From Pedobacter insulae (lineage in GTDB: Bacteria > Bacteroidota > Bacteroidia > Sphingobacteriales > Sphingobacteriaceae), in the NCBI RefSeq assembly GCF_900113525.1, contig NZ_FOPP01000001.1, forward strand, positions 310,001-374,000: a DNA stretch of 64,000 bases. The letters run 5' to 3'. A program made the translations under genes and the position numbers. The notes beneath the pieces were generated by a model. That model saw only the letters and a program-made list of their open reading frames with translations. It did not search any database and was not told where the DNA came from. Position 1 is the stretch's first letter. Each line of letters starts with the position of its first letter. Of this stretch, positions 33,945 through 43,121 are shown in pieces.

Positions 33945-34724
33945 ATGAAAAAGATCTTTTACCTTTTTGCTGCTGTTCTGTTTTTAAGCAGCTGCGGTGT
34001 AAAATATGAAACTATACCTTATTTTACAGACCTCCCAGCAGGCAATTTAGCTGAAGACATCAACAATCAGACGATTTTAAAAATTCAAAAGAATGATATT
34101 TTAGCGATTACGGTGTCGAGTTTGGACGAGAAATCAGATGCCTACTTTAATTTAGGTAATATGGGAGCTGCCCAGGCAAGCATTACTAGCGGAGCAGCAG
34201 GAATTCCAAATCCCAACGGCTTTATTGTAGATCAACAAGGGAATGTGCAATTGCCTTACCTAGGTTCAGTAAAGGTAGAAGGTTTAAGTACTTATGATGC
34301 TCGTAAGTTGATTGAAACTAAATTAGATGAAGGAAAATTTTTAGTTAGACCGGTATTGAAAATTAGATTAGTGAACTTTAAGATTTCAGTATTAGGTGAT
34401 GTGCAACGTCCTGGTGTTTATCCTGTTCAGAGTGAGCGTATTACTATTATAGAGGCATTGGGAATGGCGGGAGATTTAAATATTACCGCAAAAAGAAATG
34501 ATATATTGCTCGTAAGAGAGAATTTAGGTAAAAGACAGCAAGTACGTTTAGACCTGCAAAGTAAAGATCTTTTTAATTCTCCATACTATTATTTAGAAAA
34601 CAATGATGTACTGATTGTGACACCTAGCGCAGCTAAATATGCAAGTGTCGATGCTAGTTATCGCAATGTAGGTCTTGTTCTTTCTGTTTTATCTGTAATT
34701 GCTTTGGTGATTACTCGCTTTTAA
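33945..34724 (+). CDS. wza: Wza-type polysaccharide export lipoprotein
   Basis: 259 aa. A lipoprotein signal (FLSSC, lipobox near C17) is followed by a poly_export domain (about 45-130, ILKIQKNDILAITVSSLDEK) and one SLBB domain (about 135-215, ISVLGDVQRPGVYPVQ). A C-terminal helix (NVGLVLSVLSVIALVITRF) is typical of Bacteroidota forms. It forms the outer-membrane channel together with the Wzc protein encoded 6 bp downstream. Confidence 0.92.
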   Translation: MKKIFYLFAAVLFLSSCGVKYETIPYFTDLPAGNLAEDINNQTILKIQKNDILAITVSSLDEKSDAYFNLGNMGAAQASITSGAAGIPNPNGFIVDQQGNVQLPYLGSVKVEGLSTYDARKLIETKLDEGKFLVRPVLKIRLVNFKISVLGDVQRPGVYPVQSERITIIEALGMAGDLNITAKRNDILLVRENLGKRQQVRLDLQSKDLFNSPYYYLENNDVLIVTPSAAKYASVDASYRNVGLVLSVLSVIALVITRF

Positions 34725-34730
34725 CAACTT

Positions 34731-37124
34731 ATGCAAAACGAAAATACCCAAAATAACAATTTTGAAGAAAATAATATAAATCTAAGAGAAATACTTGGTA
34801 AGTATTTATATCATTGGCCCGTTTTTATAATAGGTCTTATTGTCTGTTTAATTATTGCTTTTTTTTATTTACGTTATACCCCCCTCACGTATCAAGTAAA
34901 CAGTGTATTGTTAATTAAGGATGAAAAAAAAGGAGGCGGAACTGGGGGAGATTTACTTTCTGAGCTGGATATTTTTGGTACAACTAAAGTCGTTGACAAT
35001 GAAATCGAAATATTGAAGTCAAAAACTTTAATGCGTAGGGTAGTTTCTCGACTAAACTTAATGATTGGCTATACCATAGAAGGCCGAATAATGGAAAGTG
35101 ATATTTATGCTTCGAAACCAATAAATATTGGCGTTGCTGAGTTGGATAGCACTTGGCATGGCAAGACTTTATTGCTAACCTTTCCAAGTAATAATCAATA
35201 TTTGTTAGAAGAGCCCTTAAGTGGTAAAAAAGTGAGGGGCGTACTTGATACTTTGCAAAGAACAACTTTTGGCGTTTTTAAGGTCCAGAAAAATGATAAT
35301 TTTTATAAGTGGCGCCAAAAGTACAAAGTTCCCATTTATTTAACATTAAGTAACCCACAAGTTGTTGCGGATCAATATTTAAAAAATCTTAATATTAGTT
35401 TATCAAGTAAACAATCATCTGTTTTAAACCTAAGCATTCAAACTAATGTAGTTGAAAAAGGAAAGGATATCTTGAACACTCTCGTTCAAGTCTATAACGA
35501 AGCTGGTTTAGCAGATAAGAATAGGACTACCCAAAGTACCATGGATTTTATCGATGTTCGTTCCAAATTAATTAGTGGAGAGTTAACAGATGTTGAGAAA
35601 GATGTGGAGAGTTTTAAAAGCACGCGTGGCATAACGACGATGAGTAATGATGCATCTCTCTTTTTAGATAATGTTAAAGCTAATGATAACCGTTTGAGTG
35701 AAATCGAATTGCAGTTGTCTGTTATCACCGATATTCGCCGTTATGTTAATTCTAATTCCTCTAAAGAAAAGCTGCCGAGTACTTTAGGAGTTGAAGATCC
35801 AATTTTATTACAACAAATAACAAAATTAGGAGAATTACAATTAGAGCGAGATGATCTAATGGCTAGAACAGGGGAAAATAATCCAAGACTGGAGCCCTTG
35901 ATGAATCAAATTAAAACTACAAGAGAGGGTATTTTAAGCTCGGTAGATAATTTATACGAGTCGATAAATAATACTAAAATAACACTTCAAGGCAATGAAT
36001 CTCAGATTCAAAGTAATATTAGAAAAATGCCTGGACAGGAGCGTCAATTAATGAGCATTGAACGTAAAAAGGCTACGAAAGAAAGTATTTATCTATATCT
36101 CTTACAAAAGAAAGAGGAAGCCGCCCTGTCTTACGCATCTGCAGTTGCAGACAGTCGAATCGTTGATCCGGCTTTTTCTTCGGGGTTACCGATTAAACCA
36201 AAACGACAGCTAATATATTTAGGTGCATTCTTTTTGGGTATTTTAATCCCTGTCGGCTATGTTTATGGAAAAGATCTTTTAAATAATAAGGTTGATGGCG
36301 TAAGTGATATAAACAAACTTACTAGAACTCCAGTTTTAGGGGAAATTTTGTATGAGGAAGGTACAGAAGCCATTGTAGTTGCTGCAAATAGCAGAAAGGC
36401 TATTGCTGAGCAATTCAGATCTATTCGAACGAACATGGCATTTTTACATGGGAAAACAAAAGAAGGAGAAGGGAAAGTAACCTTATTTACTTCGAGCACT
36501 AGTGGTGAAGGTAAATCTTTTGTAGCAAGTAATATAGCTGCAGCTATGGCGATAGCAGGTAAAAAGACTGTATTATTGGAGCTTGATTTGCGCAAACCTA
36601 AAGTAAGTAAGTATCTTAATTTAAACAATAAAATTGGTTTAAGTAATTATTTAATTGGTGCGGTAAATATTAATGATATAATACAAGGAACCTCGATAAG
36701 TCCAAACTTTTTTGTAATTGGTTCAGGTCCAATTCCTCCTAATCCGTCCGAGTTATTGATACAAACAGAGATAGATAAATTAATCAGCTACTTGAAAGCT
36801 AATTATGATGAAATTTTGATTGATACACCACCAATAGGTCTTGTAACTGATGCCCAAATCTTGGCCCGTTTAGCTGATGCGAGTATTTATTTGGTACGAC
36901 ATGGAGTGACATTTAAGCAACAAATTAGCAATCTGGAGGAGTTGTTCCAGCAACGTAAGTTCCCTAAACTTAACGTGATTCTAAACGGAGTAAAGTTAGG
37001 TGGCAGTTATGGCTACGGCTATGGTTACGGTTACGGATATGGCTATGGTTATTATTCGGACGATGTAAAACAGAAGAAGAAATCGTTAAAAAATATAAGT
37101 AAGAGTTTTTTCAATCGTTTTTAA
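34731..37124 (+). CDS. wzc: Wzc-type BY-kinase / chain-length regulator
   Basis: 797 aa. A Wzz domain is flanked by membrane helices near 31-51 (WPVFIIGLIVCLIIAFFYL) and 497-517 (LIYLGAFFLGILIPVGYV), with a long periplasmic coiled region between. The cytoplasmic tyrosine kinase has Walker A TSSTSGEGKSF, Walker A' LLELDLRKPK and Walker B EILIDTPP. The C-terminal tail has nine tyrosines: Y760 to Y774 at every second residue in a Gly-Tyr run, plus Y775. Phosphorylation of such tails governs polymer length. The gene is complete and lies directly before the sugar-synthesis genes. Confidence 0.94.
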   Translation: MQNENTQNNNFEENNINLREILGKYLYHWPVFIIGLIVCLIIAFFYLRYTPLTYQVNSVLLIKDEKKGGGTGGDLLSELDIFGTTKVVDNEIEILKSKTLMRRVVSRLNLMIGYTIEGRIMESDIYASKPINIGVAELDSTWHGKTLLLTFPSNNQYLLEEPLSGKKVRGVLDTLQRTTFGVFKVQKNDNFYKWRQKYKVPIYLTLSNPQVVADQYLKNLNISLSSKQSSVLNLSIQTNVVEKGKDILNTLVQVYNEAGLADKNRTTQSTMDFIDVRSKLISGELTDVEKDVESFKSTRGITTMSNDASLFLDNVKANDNRLSEIELQLSVITDIRRYVNSNSSKEKLPSTLGVEDPILLQQITKLGELQLERDDLMARTGENNPRLEPLMNQIKTTREGILSSVDNLYESINNTKITLQGNESQIQSNIRKMPGQERQLMSIERKKATKESIYLYLLQKKEEAALSYASAVADSRIVDPAFSSGLPIKPKRQLIYLGAFFLGILIPVGYVYGKDLLNNKVDGVSDINKLTRTPVLGEILYEEGTEAIVVAANSRKAIAEQFRSIRTNMAFLHGKTKEGEGKVTLFTSSTSGEGKSFVASNIAAAMAIAGKKTVLLELDLRKPKVSKYLNLNNKIGLSNYLIGAVNINDIIQGTSISPNFFVIGSGPIPPNPSELLIQTEIDKLISYLKANYDEILIDTPPIGLVTDAQILARLADASIYLVRHGVTFKQQISNLEELFQQRKFPKLNVILNGVKLGGSYGYGYGYGYGYGYGYYSDDVKQKKKSLKNISKSFFNRF

Positions 37125-37132
37125 TTCCATCT

Positions 37133-38440
37133 ATGTATACAAATTTTAAAAAAGAAGATAATAAAATTGCAATTATCGGTCTAGGTTATGTAGGCCTGCC
37201 ATTAGCAATTGAATTTGCCAAACAATATGAAGTGTTGGGTTTTGATATCAACTTAGCTAGAGTTGAAGAATTAAGCGAGGGAAAGGATCGGACCCAAGAA
37301 GCAAATTTGGATGATTTAAACAAATTAATTGCTGATAAAGCGAAAGGTGATTTATCAATAGGTATTTCATTCTCTTCAAAAAAAGAGGATCTTAAGAATT
37401 ATAACGTATTTATTGTTACCGTACCTACACCTATTGATCAATTTAAAGCGCCGGATTTAACACCATTAATTAAGGCTTCTGAAATGCTGGGGTCGGTTTT
37501 GAAAGTAGGAGATCTAGTTATTTATGAATCCACTGTATATCCAGGATGTACAGAGGAAGACTGTGTTCCAATTCTTGAAATGCAGTCAGGACTGAAATTT
37601 AACGACGATTTTTTTGTTGGCTATTCTCCAGAGCGAATTAACCCAGGTGACAAAGTAAATACACTTGTTAAGATCAAAAAGGTAACTTCAGGGTCAACTC
37701 CGGAAATTGCTGATAAAGTAGACAATTTATATAAATCCATCATAATTGCTGGCACTCACAAAGCACCAAGTATAAAAGTTGCTGAGGCTAGTAAAGCTAT
37801 TGAGAATGCTCAGCGAGATGTTAATATTTCTTTTGTAAATGAACTTGCTTTGATATTTGATCGGATCGGAATTGACACAACCGACGTTATTGAAGCGGCA
37901 GGGTCTAAATGGAATTTCTTAAAATACAAACCAGGTTTAGTTGGTGGTCATTGCATCGGCGTTGATCCCTATTATCTAGCTCACAAAGCGCAAGCTTTGG
38001 GCTATCATCCACAAGTAATTCTTTCTGGAAGAAGGGTTAACGATAATATGGGAATGTTTGTTGCTAATAAGGTTATTAAATTAATGATAAATAAAGGCCA
38101 GGTTATTAAAGGTGCAAAAGCCTTAATATTAGGGTTTACATTTAAAGAGAACTGTCCAGATGTTAGGAATACACGTGTGATTGATATTTATAATGAACTA
38201 ATTCAGTTTGGTTTAGAAGTTGATATTTATGATCCGTGGGCAAATATTCATGATGTAAAAGAAGAGTACGGTGTGGAAATTAAAGCAGACTTGAATGGCG
38301 ATTCATACAAATCCATTATTGTAGCTGTTGCACATAATGAATTTTTGAATATCAACTATAAGGAATATAAGGATGCTGGTGCGGTAATTTTTGATACTAA
38401 ATCTTTTGTTAATAGAGATTTAGTTGATGGTAGGTTATAA
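37133..38440 (+). CDS. tviB: UDP-N-acetyl-hexosamine 6-dehydrogenase (TviB/WbpO-like)
   Basis: 435 aa. The NAD-binding motif is IIGLGYVGLPLAIEF near the start. Segments VYESTVYPGCTEEDCVPILE and GLVGGHCIGVDPYYL match the TviB group closely, with the catalytic cysteine at C274. It oxidises C6 of a UDP-N-acetylhexosamine to the uronic acid by two NAD steps. The product would be a UDP-HexNAcA building block for the capsule. The exact hexosamine (Glc or Man) is not certain: a wecB epimerase gene is present further along, so ManNAcA is also possible. Confidence 0.88.
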   Translation: MYTNFKKEDNKIAIIGLGYVGLPLAIEFAKQYEVLGFDINLARVEELSEGKDRTQEANLDDLNKLIADKAKGDLSIGISFSSKKEDLKNYNVFIVTVPTPIDQFKAPDLTPLIKASEMLGSVLKVGDLVIYESTVYPGCTEEDCVPILEMQSGLKFNDDFFVGYSPERINPGDKVNTLVKIKKVTSGSTPEIADKVDNLYKSIIIAGTHKAPSIKVAEASKAIENAQRDVNISFVNELALIFDRIGIDTTDVIEAAGSKWNFLKYKPGLVGGHCIGVDPYYLAHKAQALGYHPQVILSGRRVNDNMGMFVANKVIKLMINKGQVIKGAKALILGFTFKENCPDVRNTRVIDIYNELIQFGLEVDIYDPWANIHDVKEEYGVEIKADLNGDSYKSIIVAVAHNEFLNINYKEYKDAGAVIFDTKSFVNRDLVDGRL

Positions 38441-38461
38441 TAATAAACGATATATAAAACT

Positions 38462-39478
38462 ATGTTAGATCTTAACGGTAAGTCACTTTTAATAACTGGA
38501 GGAACAGGCTCCTTGGGGAAGGCATTAACTTCTCATATTTTAAAAAATAGTCCAGGAATAAAAAGGTTGATTATTTTTTCAAGAGATGAACAGAAACAAT
38601 TTCAAATGGGACAAGACTACCCTGCTAGTAAATACCCACAATTGAGATTTTTTATTGGCGATGTAAGAGATAGAGAGCGTTTAATAAGAGCCATGCAAGG
38701 AGTTGATTATGTAATCCATGCTGCAGCGATGAAGCATGTGCCAATTGCAGAGTATAATCCTGACGAATGTATTAAAACCAATATTGGCGGTGCTCAAAAT
38801 GTTGTAGACGCATGTTTTGCTACAAAGGTTGAGCGTGTTGTAGCTCTGTCTACTGATAAGGCTTGTGCTCCTATTAACTTGTACGGTGCTACAAAGTTAA
38901 CATCTGATAAGCTTTTCGTAGCTGCAAACAATATTAAGGGAGATAATCCTATTAGATTTTCTGTGGTAAGATATGGAAATGTAATGGGGTCAAATGGTTC
39001 TGTAATTCCATTTTTTATCAATAAGAAGAAAGAAGGTAAATTGCCAATCACTGATCCAAAAATGACAAGATTTAATATCTCCCTTGATGGTGGAGTTGAT
39101 ATGGTAATGCATGCCCTTGAAGAAGCATGGGGAGGAGAAATTTTTATACCTAAAATTCCATCTTATAATATTACAGATGTAGCAACGGCTATTGGACCTG
39201 ATTGTGAACAAGTTATTGTTGGAATTAGACCGGGAGAAAAAGTTCATGAAGAGATGATTACTCCATCCGATTCCTTTTACACTTACGATTTAGGGAAGTA
39301 TTACACAATTTTGCCTGCAACACACAAATGGAGCTTGGACGAATTTAAGACTAAATTTAATGCTAAATTAGTTGAAGAAGGTTTTGCATACAATTCTGGT
39401 GATAATACTGAATGGGAAACAGTTGAAAGCTTGCGGGCTTTAATTAAGGAACATGTCGATTCAACTTTTGAAAACTAA
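38462..39478 (+). CDS. pseB: UDP-GlcNAc 4,6-dehydratase (inverting), PseB
   Basis: 338 aa, a short extended-SDR without membrane helices. The NADP motif is LLITGGTGSLGKALTSHIL. The PseB-type segments MKHVPIAEYNPDECIKTNIG, STDKACAPINLYGATKL (Tyr and Lys of the active site) and VVRYGNVMGSNGSVIPFF are present. It converts UDP-GlcNAc into the 4-keto-L-arabino sugar, the first step to pseudaminic acid. The stop overlaps the pseC start (TAATG). Confidence 0.93.
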   Translation: MLDLNGKSLLITGGTGSLGKALTSHILKNSPGIKRLIIFSRDEQKQFQMGQDYPASKYPQLRFFIGDVRDRERLIRAMQGVDYVIHAAAMKHVPIAEYNPDECIKTNIGGAQNVVDACFATKVERVVALSTDKACAPINLYGATKLTSDKLFVAANNIKGDNPIRFSVVRYGNVMGSNGSVIPFFINKKKEGKLPITDPKMTRFNISLDGGVDMVMHALEEAWGGEIFIPKIPSYNITDVATAIGPDCEQVIVGIRPGEKVHEEMITPSDSFYTYDLGKYYTILPATHKWSLDEFKTKFNAKLVEEGFAYNSGDNTEWETVESLRALIKEHVDSTFEN

Positions 39479-40680
39479 TGGAGAATAAAATTATACCATA
39501 CGGTCGTCAGAATATTACGGAAGAAGATCTTAAGGCTGTTGTAGAGACTTTAAATTCCGACTATTTAACACAAGGACCTAAAATTGAAGAATTTGAGGTT
39601 GCCTTTGCGAAATATGTAGGAAGTAAATATGCAGTTGCCCTTGCTAATGGAACTGCGGCGCTACATTTATGTGCTTTGGCCTTGGATGTTAAAGAAGGTA
39701 CTAAGGTTATTACTACACCAATAACTTTTGCTGCTTCGGCCAATTGTATTCGTTATTGTGGTGGCGAGGTGGTATTTTCAGATATTGATCCTGATACATA
39801 TTTACTTGATATTAATAAAGTAAGAACTCTTCTTGAAGCATCTCCAAAGGGTACATATCAAGGTATTGTACCAGTGGATTTTGGCGGTAGAGCAGTTAAT
39901 CTGGAAGAATTCAAAGCACTTGCCGATGAATATGGATTATGGATTATCGAAGATGCATGCCATGCTCCAGGAGGGTATTTTACCGATTCAAAAGGTGCAA
40001 TACAAAATTGTGGGAATGGTAAAAATGCAGATTTGGCGATATTTTCTTTTCACCCAGTTAAACATATCGCATCGGGTGAAGGTGGAATGATTACTACAAA
40101 CGATGAGGAATTGTATAAAAAGTTGTTAATGCTGAGAACGCATGGTATAACCAAAAATGCAGATTGCTTTATTAACACAAAGGATTTTGCCGCTGGTGCC
40201 GAAAATCAAACTGCCTATCCAGGATGGTATATGGAAATGCAAACACTGGGTTATAACTATCGTTTAACCGATTTTCAAGCTGCGCTTGGATTAAGTCAAT
40301 TGAATAGGGCAGATGAAGGGATTGATAGGAGGCGTGCGATTGCATTAAAATATGCAGAAGCATTTACAGATAAAACCTTTATCAAAGGACAAGCAGATTC
40401 TATCGAGGGGCATGCTTATCACTTATATATTATTGAAGCAGAAAATAGGGTTGGTCTTTATAACTACTTACGTGAGCATAAAATCTTCGCTCAAATTCAC
40501 TATATACCATGCCATTTGATGCCTTATTATCGAGAACTTGGATGGAAAGAGGGAGATATGCCTCATTCTGAAAACTATTATAAATATTGTATTAGCTTGC
40601 CGATGTATCCTACCTTAACAGACGAGGAACAAGATTTTGTAATCGGAAAAATAAATACATTTTATGAACTTCAATCATAA
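39478..40680 (+). CDS. pseC: PseC-type UDP-4-keto sugar aminotransferase
   Basis: 400 aa, DegT family. PLP lysine K195 is in SFHPVKHIASGEGG. The N-terminus IPYGRQNITEEDLKAVVETL is characteristic of PseC. The aspartate in IIEDACHAPGG pairs with the PLP ring nitrogen. It aminates C4 of the PseB product with glutamate as donor. It directly follows pseB and overlaps the next gene by 17 bp. Confidence 0.93.
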   Translation: MENKIIPYGRQNITEEDLKAVVETLNSDYLTQGPKIEEFEVAFAKYVGSKYAVALANGTAALHLCALALDVKEGTKVITTPITFAASANCIRYCGGEVVFSDIDPDTYLLDINKVRTLLEASPKGTYQGIVPVDFGGRAVNLEEFKALADEYGLWIIEDACHAPGGYFTDSKGAIQNCGNGKNADLAIFSFHPVKHIASGEGGMITTNDEELYKKLLMLRTHGITKNADCFINTKDFAAGAENQTAYPGWYMEMQTLGYNYRLTDFQAALGLSQLNRADEGIDRRRAIALKYAEAFTDKTFIKGQADSIEGHAYHLYIIEAENRVGLYNYLREHKIFAQIHYIPCHLMPYYRELGWKEGDMPHSENYYKYCISLPMYPTLTDEEQDFVIGKINTFYELQS

Positions 40681-41506
40681 AATTGGATTAGGGACGGTAC
40701 AATTTGGAATGCCTTACGGTATTTCTAATAGTGGTGGACAGACTTCTGATAAAGAGGTTGCTGATATTTTAAAATACGCATTAAGCAATAATGTATTATT
40801 TATTGATACTGCATCTGCTTATGGGAATGCTGAGGATATATTAGGAAAGACTAATTTGGAACCTTTTAAGGTTATTTCTAAATTTATGCCTCCTACTGCC
40901 TCTGTGGGTATAGAAGAACAGCTCAATCAGAGCTTGTCAAAATTACAAATTGGTAGCCTTTATGGTTATTTAGCACATCGACCAACTGATCTGTTGAAAA
41001 ATCCGCATCATTGGCTGGAGTTAGAAAGATTAAGAGAGGAAAATAAGGTAGGCAAAATTGGATACTCATTAAATACAGTAGAAGAACTTATCACCTTGCT
41101 TGATAAAGACATGATTCCAGATTTAGTACAGGTGCCTTATAACTATTTTGATAACAGGTTTCGTCATCAATTAATCGAATTGAAATCTCAAGGTTGTGAG
41201 ATTCATACGAGATCTGCCTTTTTACAAGGCCTCTTTTTTATGAATGTGGATGAGCTCCCTGTATTTTTTGCTGAGGTGAAGGAGGATATTCAAAACTTAC
41301 AGACTGAATTCAAAGAAAGCTTAGCAAGTGTGTTATTGAAGTATGTCTTATCATTAGACTTCATAGATTGTGTTATAATGGGTGTCGAAAATGTACAACA
41401 ACTGTCTTTAAACATAACTAATATAAGTGAAGCTCCAATTATCAAAGATTGGAACAGAAAAATATCAGATCTTATTTTAATGCCAGTTAACTGGCCAAGT
41501 AAGTAA
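40664..41506 (+). CDS. Aldo/keto reductase in the nonulosonate gene set
   Basis: 280 aa. TIM-barrel AKR motifs are GLGTVQFGMPYGIS, the D-Y pair in LFIDTASAYGNAEDILG, the lysine in FKVISKF and the histidine in GYLAHRP, so the catalytic tetrad D-Y-K-H looks complete. It is not part of the standard six-step pseudaminic acid pathway. Translational overlap with pseC (17 bp) argues for a role in the same sugar pathway, possibly reducing a keto group to make a modified sugar. Confidence 0.82.
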   Translation: MNFNHKIGLGTVQFGMPYGISNSGGQTSDKEVADILKYALSNNVLFIDTASAYGNAEDILGKTNLEPFKVISKFMPPTASVGIEEQLNQSLSKLQIGSLYGYLAHRPTDLLKNPHHWLELERLREENKVGKIGYSLNTVEELITLLDKDMIPDLVQVPYNYFDNRFRHQLIELKSQGCEIHTRSAFLQGLFFMNVDELPVFFAEVKEDIQNLQTEFKESLASVLLKYVLSLDFIDCVIMGVENVQQLSLNITNISEAPIIKDWNRKISDLILMPVNWPSK

Positions 41507-41512
41507 ACAAGC

Positions 41513-42298
41513 ATGATACAAACATTTGACTTAAAAAGTAAAGTAGTTTTAATAACTGGGGGATATGGCCACTTAGGTAGGGCTATTACAGAAAGTTTGG
41601 TATACCATGGCGCTAAGGTATATGTCTTAGGAAGGGATGTAGATAAATTTAATCTATGCTTTAACGAGAATGCTGCTCTAGATAAGAATTTGTTTTTTGA
41701 GGAAACGGATGTTTCAAATACAATAAGCATTAAAAATTCTTTTAACAAAATATTTAGTGTTGAAGGAAGAATTGATGTACTTGTTAATAATGCGTTTTAT
41801 AGTAAAGGCCAGTCACCTGAGAAAATGACAGATGAAGAATGGTCTTACGGCATTGATGGGAATCTTGGGAGTACTTTTAGATGTATGCGTGAAATTATTC
41901 CTTTTTTTAAAGAATTAAAAGGAGGAAAGATCATTAATGTTTCGTCTATGTATGGAATTGTCGCTCCTCAATTCGAAGTTTATGAAGGATTCCCTTCTTT
42001 TTTAAATCCTCCCCATTACGGTGCAGCAAAGGCAGGAGTAATTCAAATGACGAAATACTATGCTAGCTATCTGGGTCATCTAAATATAAATGTAAATACT
42101 ATTACTCCTGGCCCTTTCCCTTCCAATTCGGTTAAAGTGAATGAAGGGTTTATAAAGGCCCTTGAAAGTAAAACATGCTTAAATAAAATTGGCGAACCAG
42201 AAGATTTAGCGGGTGCATTTGTTTTTTTAGCTTCAGATGCCTCAAATTTTATAACTGGGCAAAATTTAATTATAGATGGCGGCTGGACAGCAAAATAA
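41513..42298 (+). CDS. Short-chain dehydrogenase/reductase in the nonulosonate gene set
   Basis: 261 aa, classical SDR. The cofactor motif is VLITGGYGHLGRAIT (TGxxxHxG form), followed by LVNNAFYSKG, the serine in INVSSMYG, and YGAAKAGVIQMTK with the Tyr-Lys pair. It ends FITGQNLIIDGGWTAK. Like the AKR, it is extra to the known Pse pathway and is sandwiched between pseC and the cytidylyltransferase gene. It could oxidise or epimerise an intermediate or the final nonulosonate. Confidence 0.85.
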   Translation: MIQTFDLKSKVVLITGGYGHLGRAITESLVYHGAKVYVLGRDVDKFNLCFNENAALDKNLFFEETDVSNTISIKNSFNKIFSVEGRIDVLVNNAFYSKGQSPEKMTDEEWSYGIDGNLGSTFRCMREIIPFFKELKGGKIINVSSMYGIVAPQFEVYEGFPSFLNPPHYGAAKAGVIQMTKYYASYLGHLNINVNTITPGPFPSNSVKVNEGFIKALESKTCLNKIGEPEDLAGAFVFLASDASNFITGQNLIIDGGWTAK

Positions 42299-43121
42299 AA
42301 TTGCTTTGGTTATCCAGGCAAGAATGAGATCTACTCGGCTACCGGGGAAAATTCTATTACCTATACCATTAGGTAGTGGAAAACCATTACTTTCTTGGGT
42401 GATAGATGAATTGAAAGCTTTTTCTCTTGCCAATGACATCTTTATAGCTACATCAACAAATCTTGAAAATGATTTACTAGTTTCATATTGTATAGACAAT
42501 AAAATTCAGTGTTATAGAGGAGAAGAAGATAATGTTTTGAGTAGGTTTATTTCCATTGCTAATATGGGGCCCTACAATTGTATAGTAAGATTAACAGCCG
42601 ATAATCCCATAATCGATATCGATATATTAGAACGTGTTGTTATGCGTCATCTCAACAATGGAAATGATTATACCAAGACTGAAGATTTACCAGTTGGAAT
42701 GAATTTCGAGGTTGTTGCTACTTCGGCATTACTGGACTTGCAAAAGTACAAGCTTAGTTTAGACGATGAAGAACATGTCACAATGTTCATTAGAAATAAC
42801 GAACAGTATAAAAAAGAGATTTATCCAATTGCCGACTATAAGCATTTAAAGGGATTGAGGTTGACAATCGATTACGCCTCGGATTATACGTTAATATCAT
42901 CTTTACTATCTCAATGCATTAATGATGATAAGTTGAAAGGAATACAGATTGTCGAGAGGGCTTTTAATAAATATCCTTGGATTTTCGAATCTAATGGAGG
43001 AAATTTTCAGAAAAAACAGTATCTAGATCTTGATGAAGAACTTAGAGAAGCTCGTGCATTTCTCGAAAACCATGATTTTAAAAGAGTTGCAAAAATCCTA
43101 AAAGTAAAAAATGAAGACTAA
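42276..43121 (+). CDS. CMP-nonulosonate cytidylyltransferase (SpsF/PseF-like)
   Basis: 281 aa. The nucleotide-binding N-terminus is ALVIQARMRSTRLPGKIL, the SpsF form. Then come CYRGEEDNVLSRF and VRLTADNPIIDIDIL with the metal-binding Asp. It activates the nonulosonic acid with CTP. The start used gives a 23-bp overlap with the SDR gene and there is no better downstream ATG before the motif. It is the SpsF form, not the canonical Campylobacter PseF form. Confidence 0.82.
   Translation: MAAGQQNKIALVIQARMRSTRLPGKILLPIPLGSGKPLLSWVIDELKAFSLANDIFIATSTNLENDLLVSYCIDNKIQCYRGEEDNVLSRFISIANMGPYNCIVRLTADNPIIDIDILERVVMRHLNNGNDYTKTEDLPVGMNFEVVATSALLDLQKYKLSLDDEEHVTMFIRNNEQYKKEIYPIADYKHLKGLRLTIDYASDYTLISSLLSQCINDDKLKGIQIVERAFNKYPWIFESNGGNFQKKQYLDLDEELREARAFLENHDFKRVAKILKVKNED

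Noticed and set aside
37013..37050. Hexanucleotide run in wzc as an on/off phase-variation switch
   Set aside because: The unit is a multiple of three, so slippage changes tail length but never the frame.
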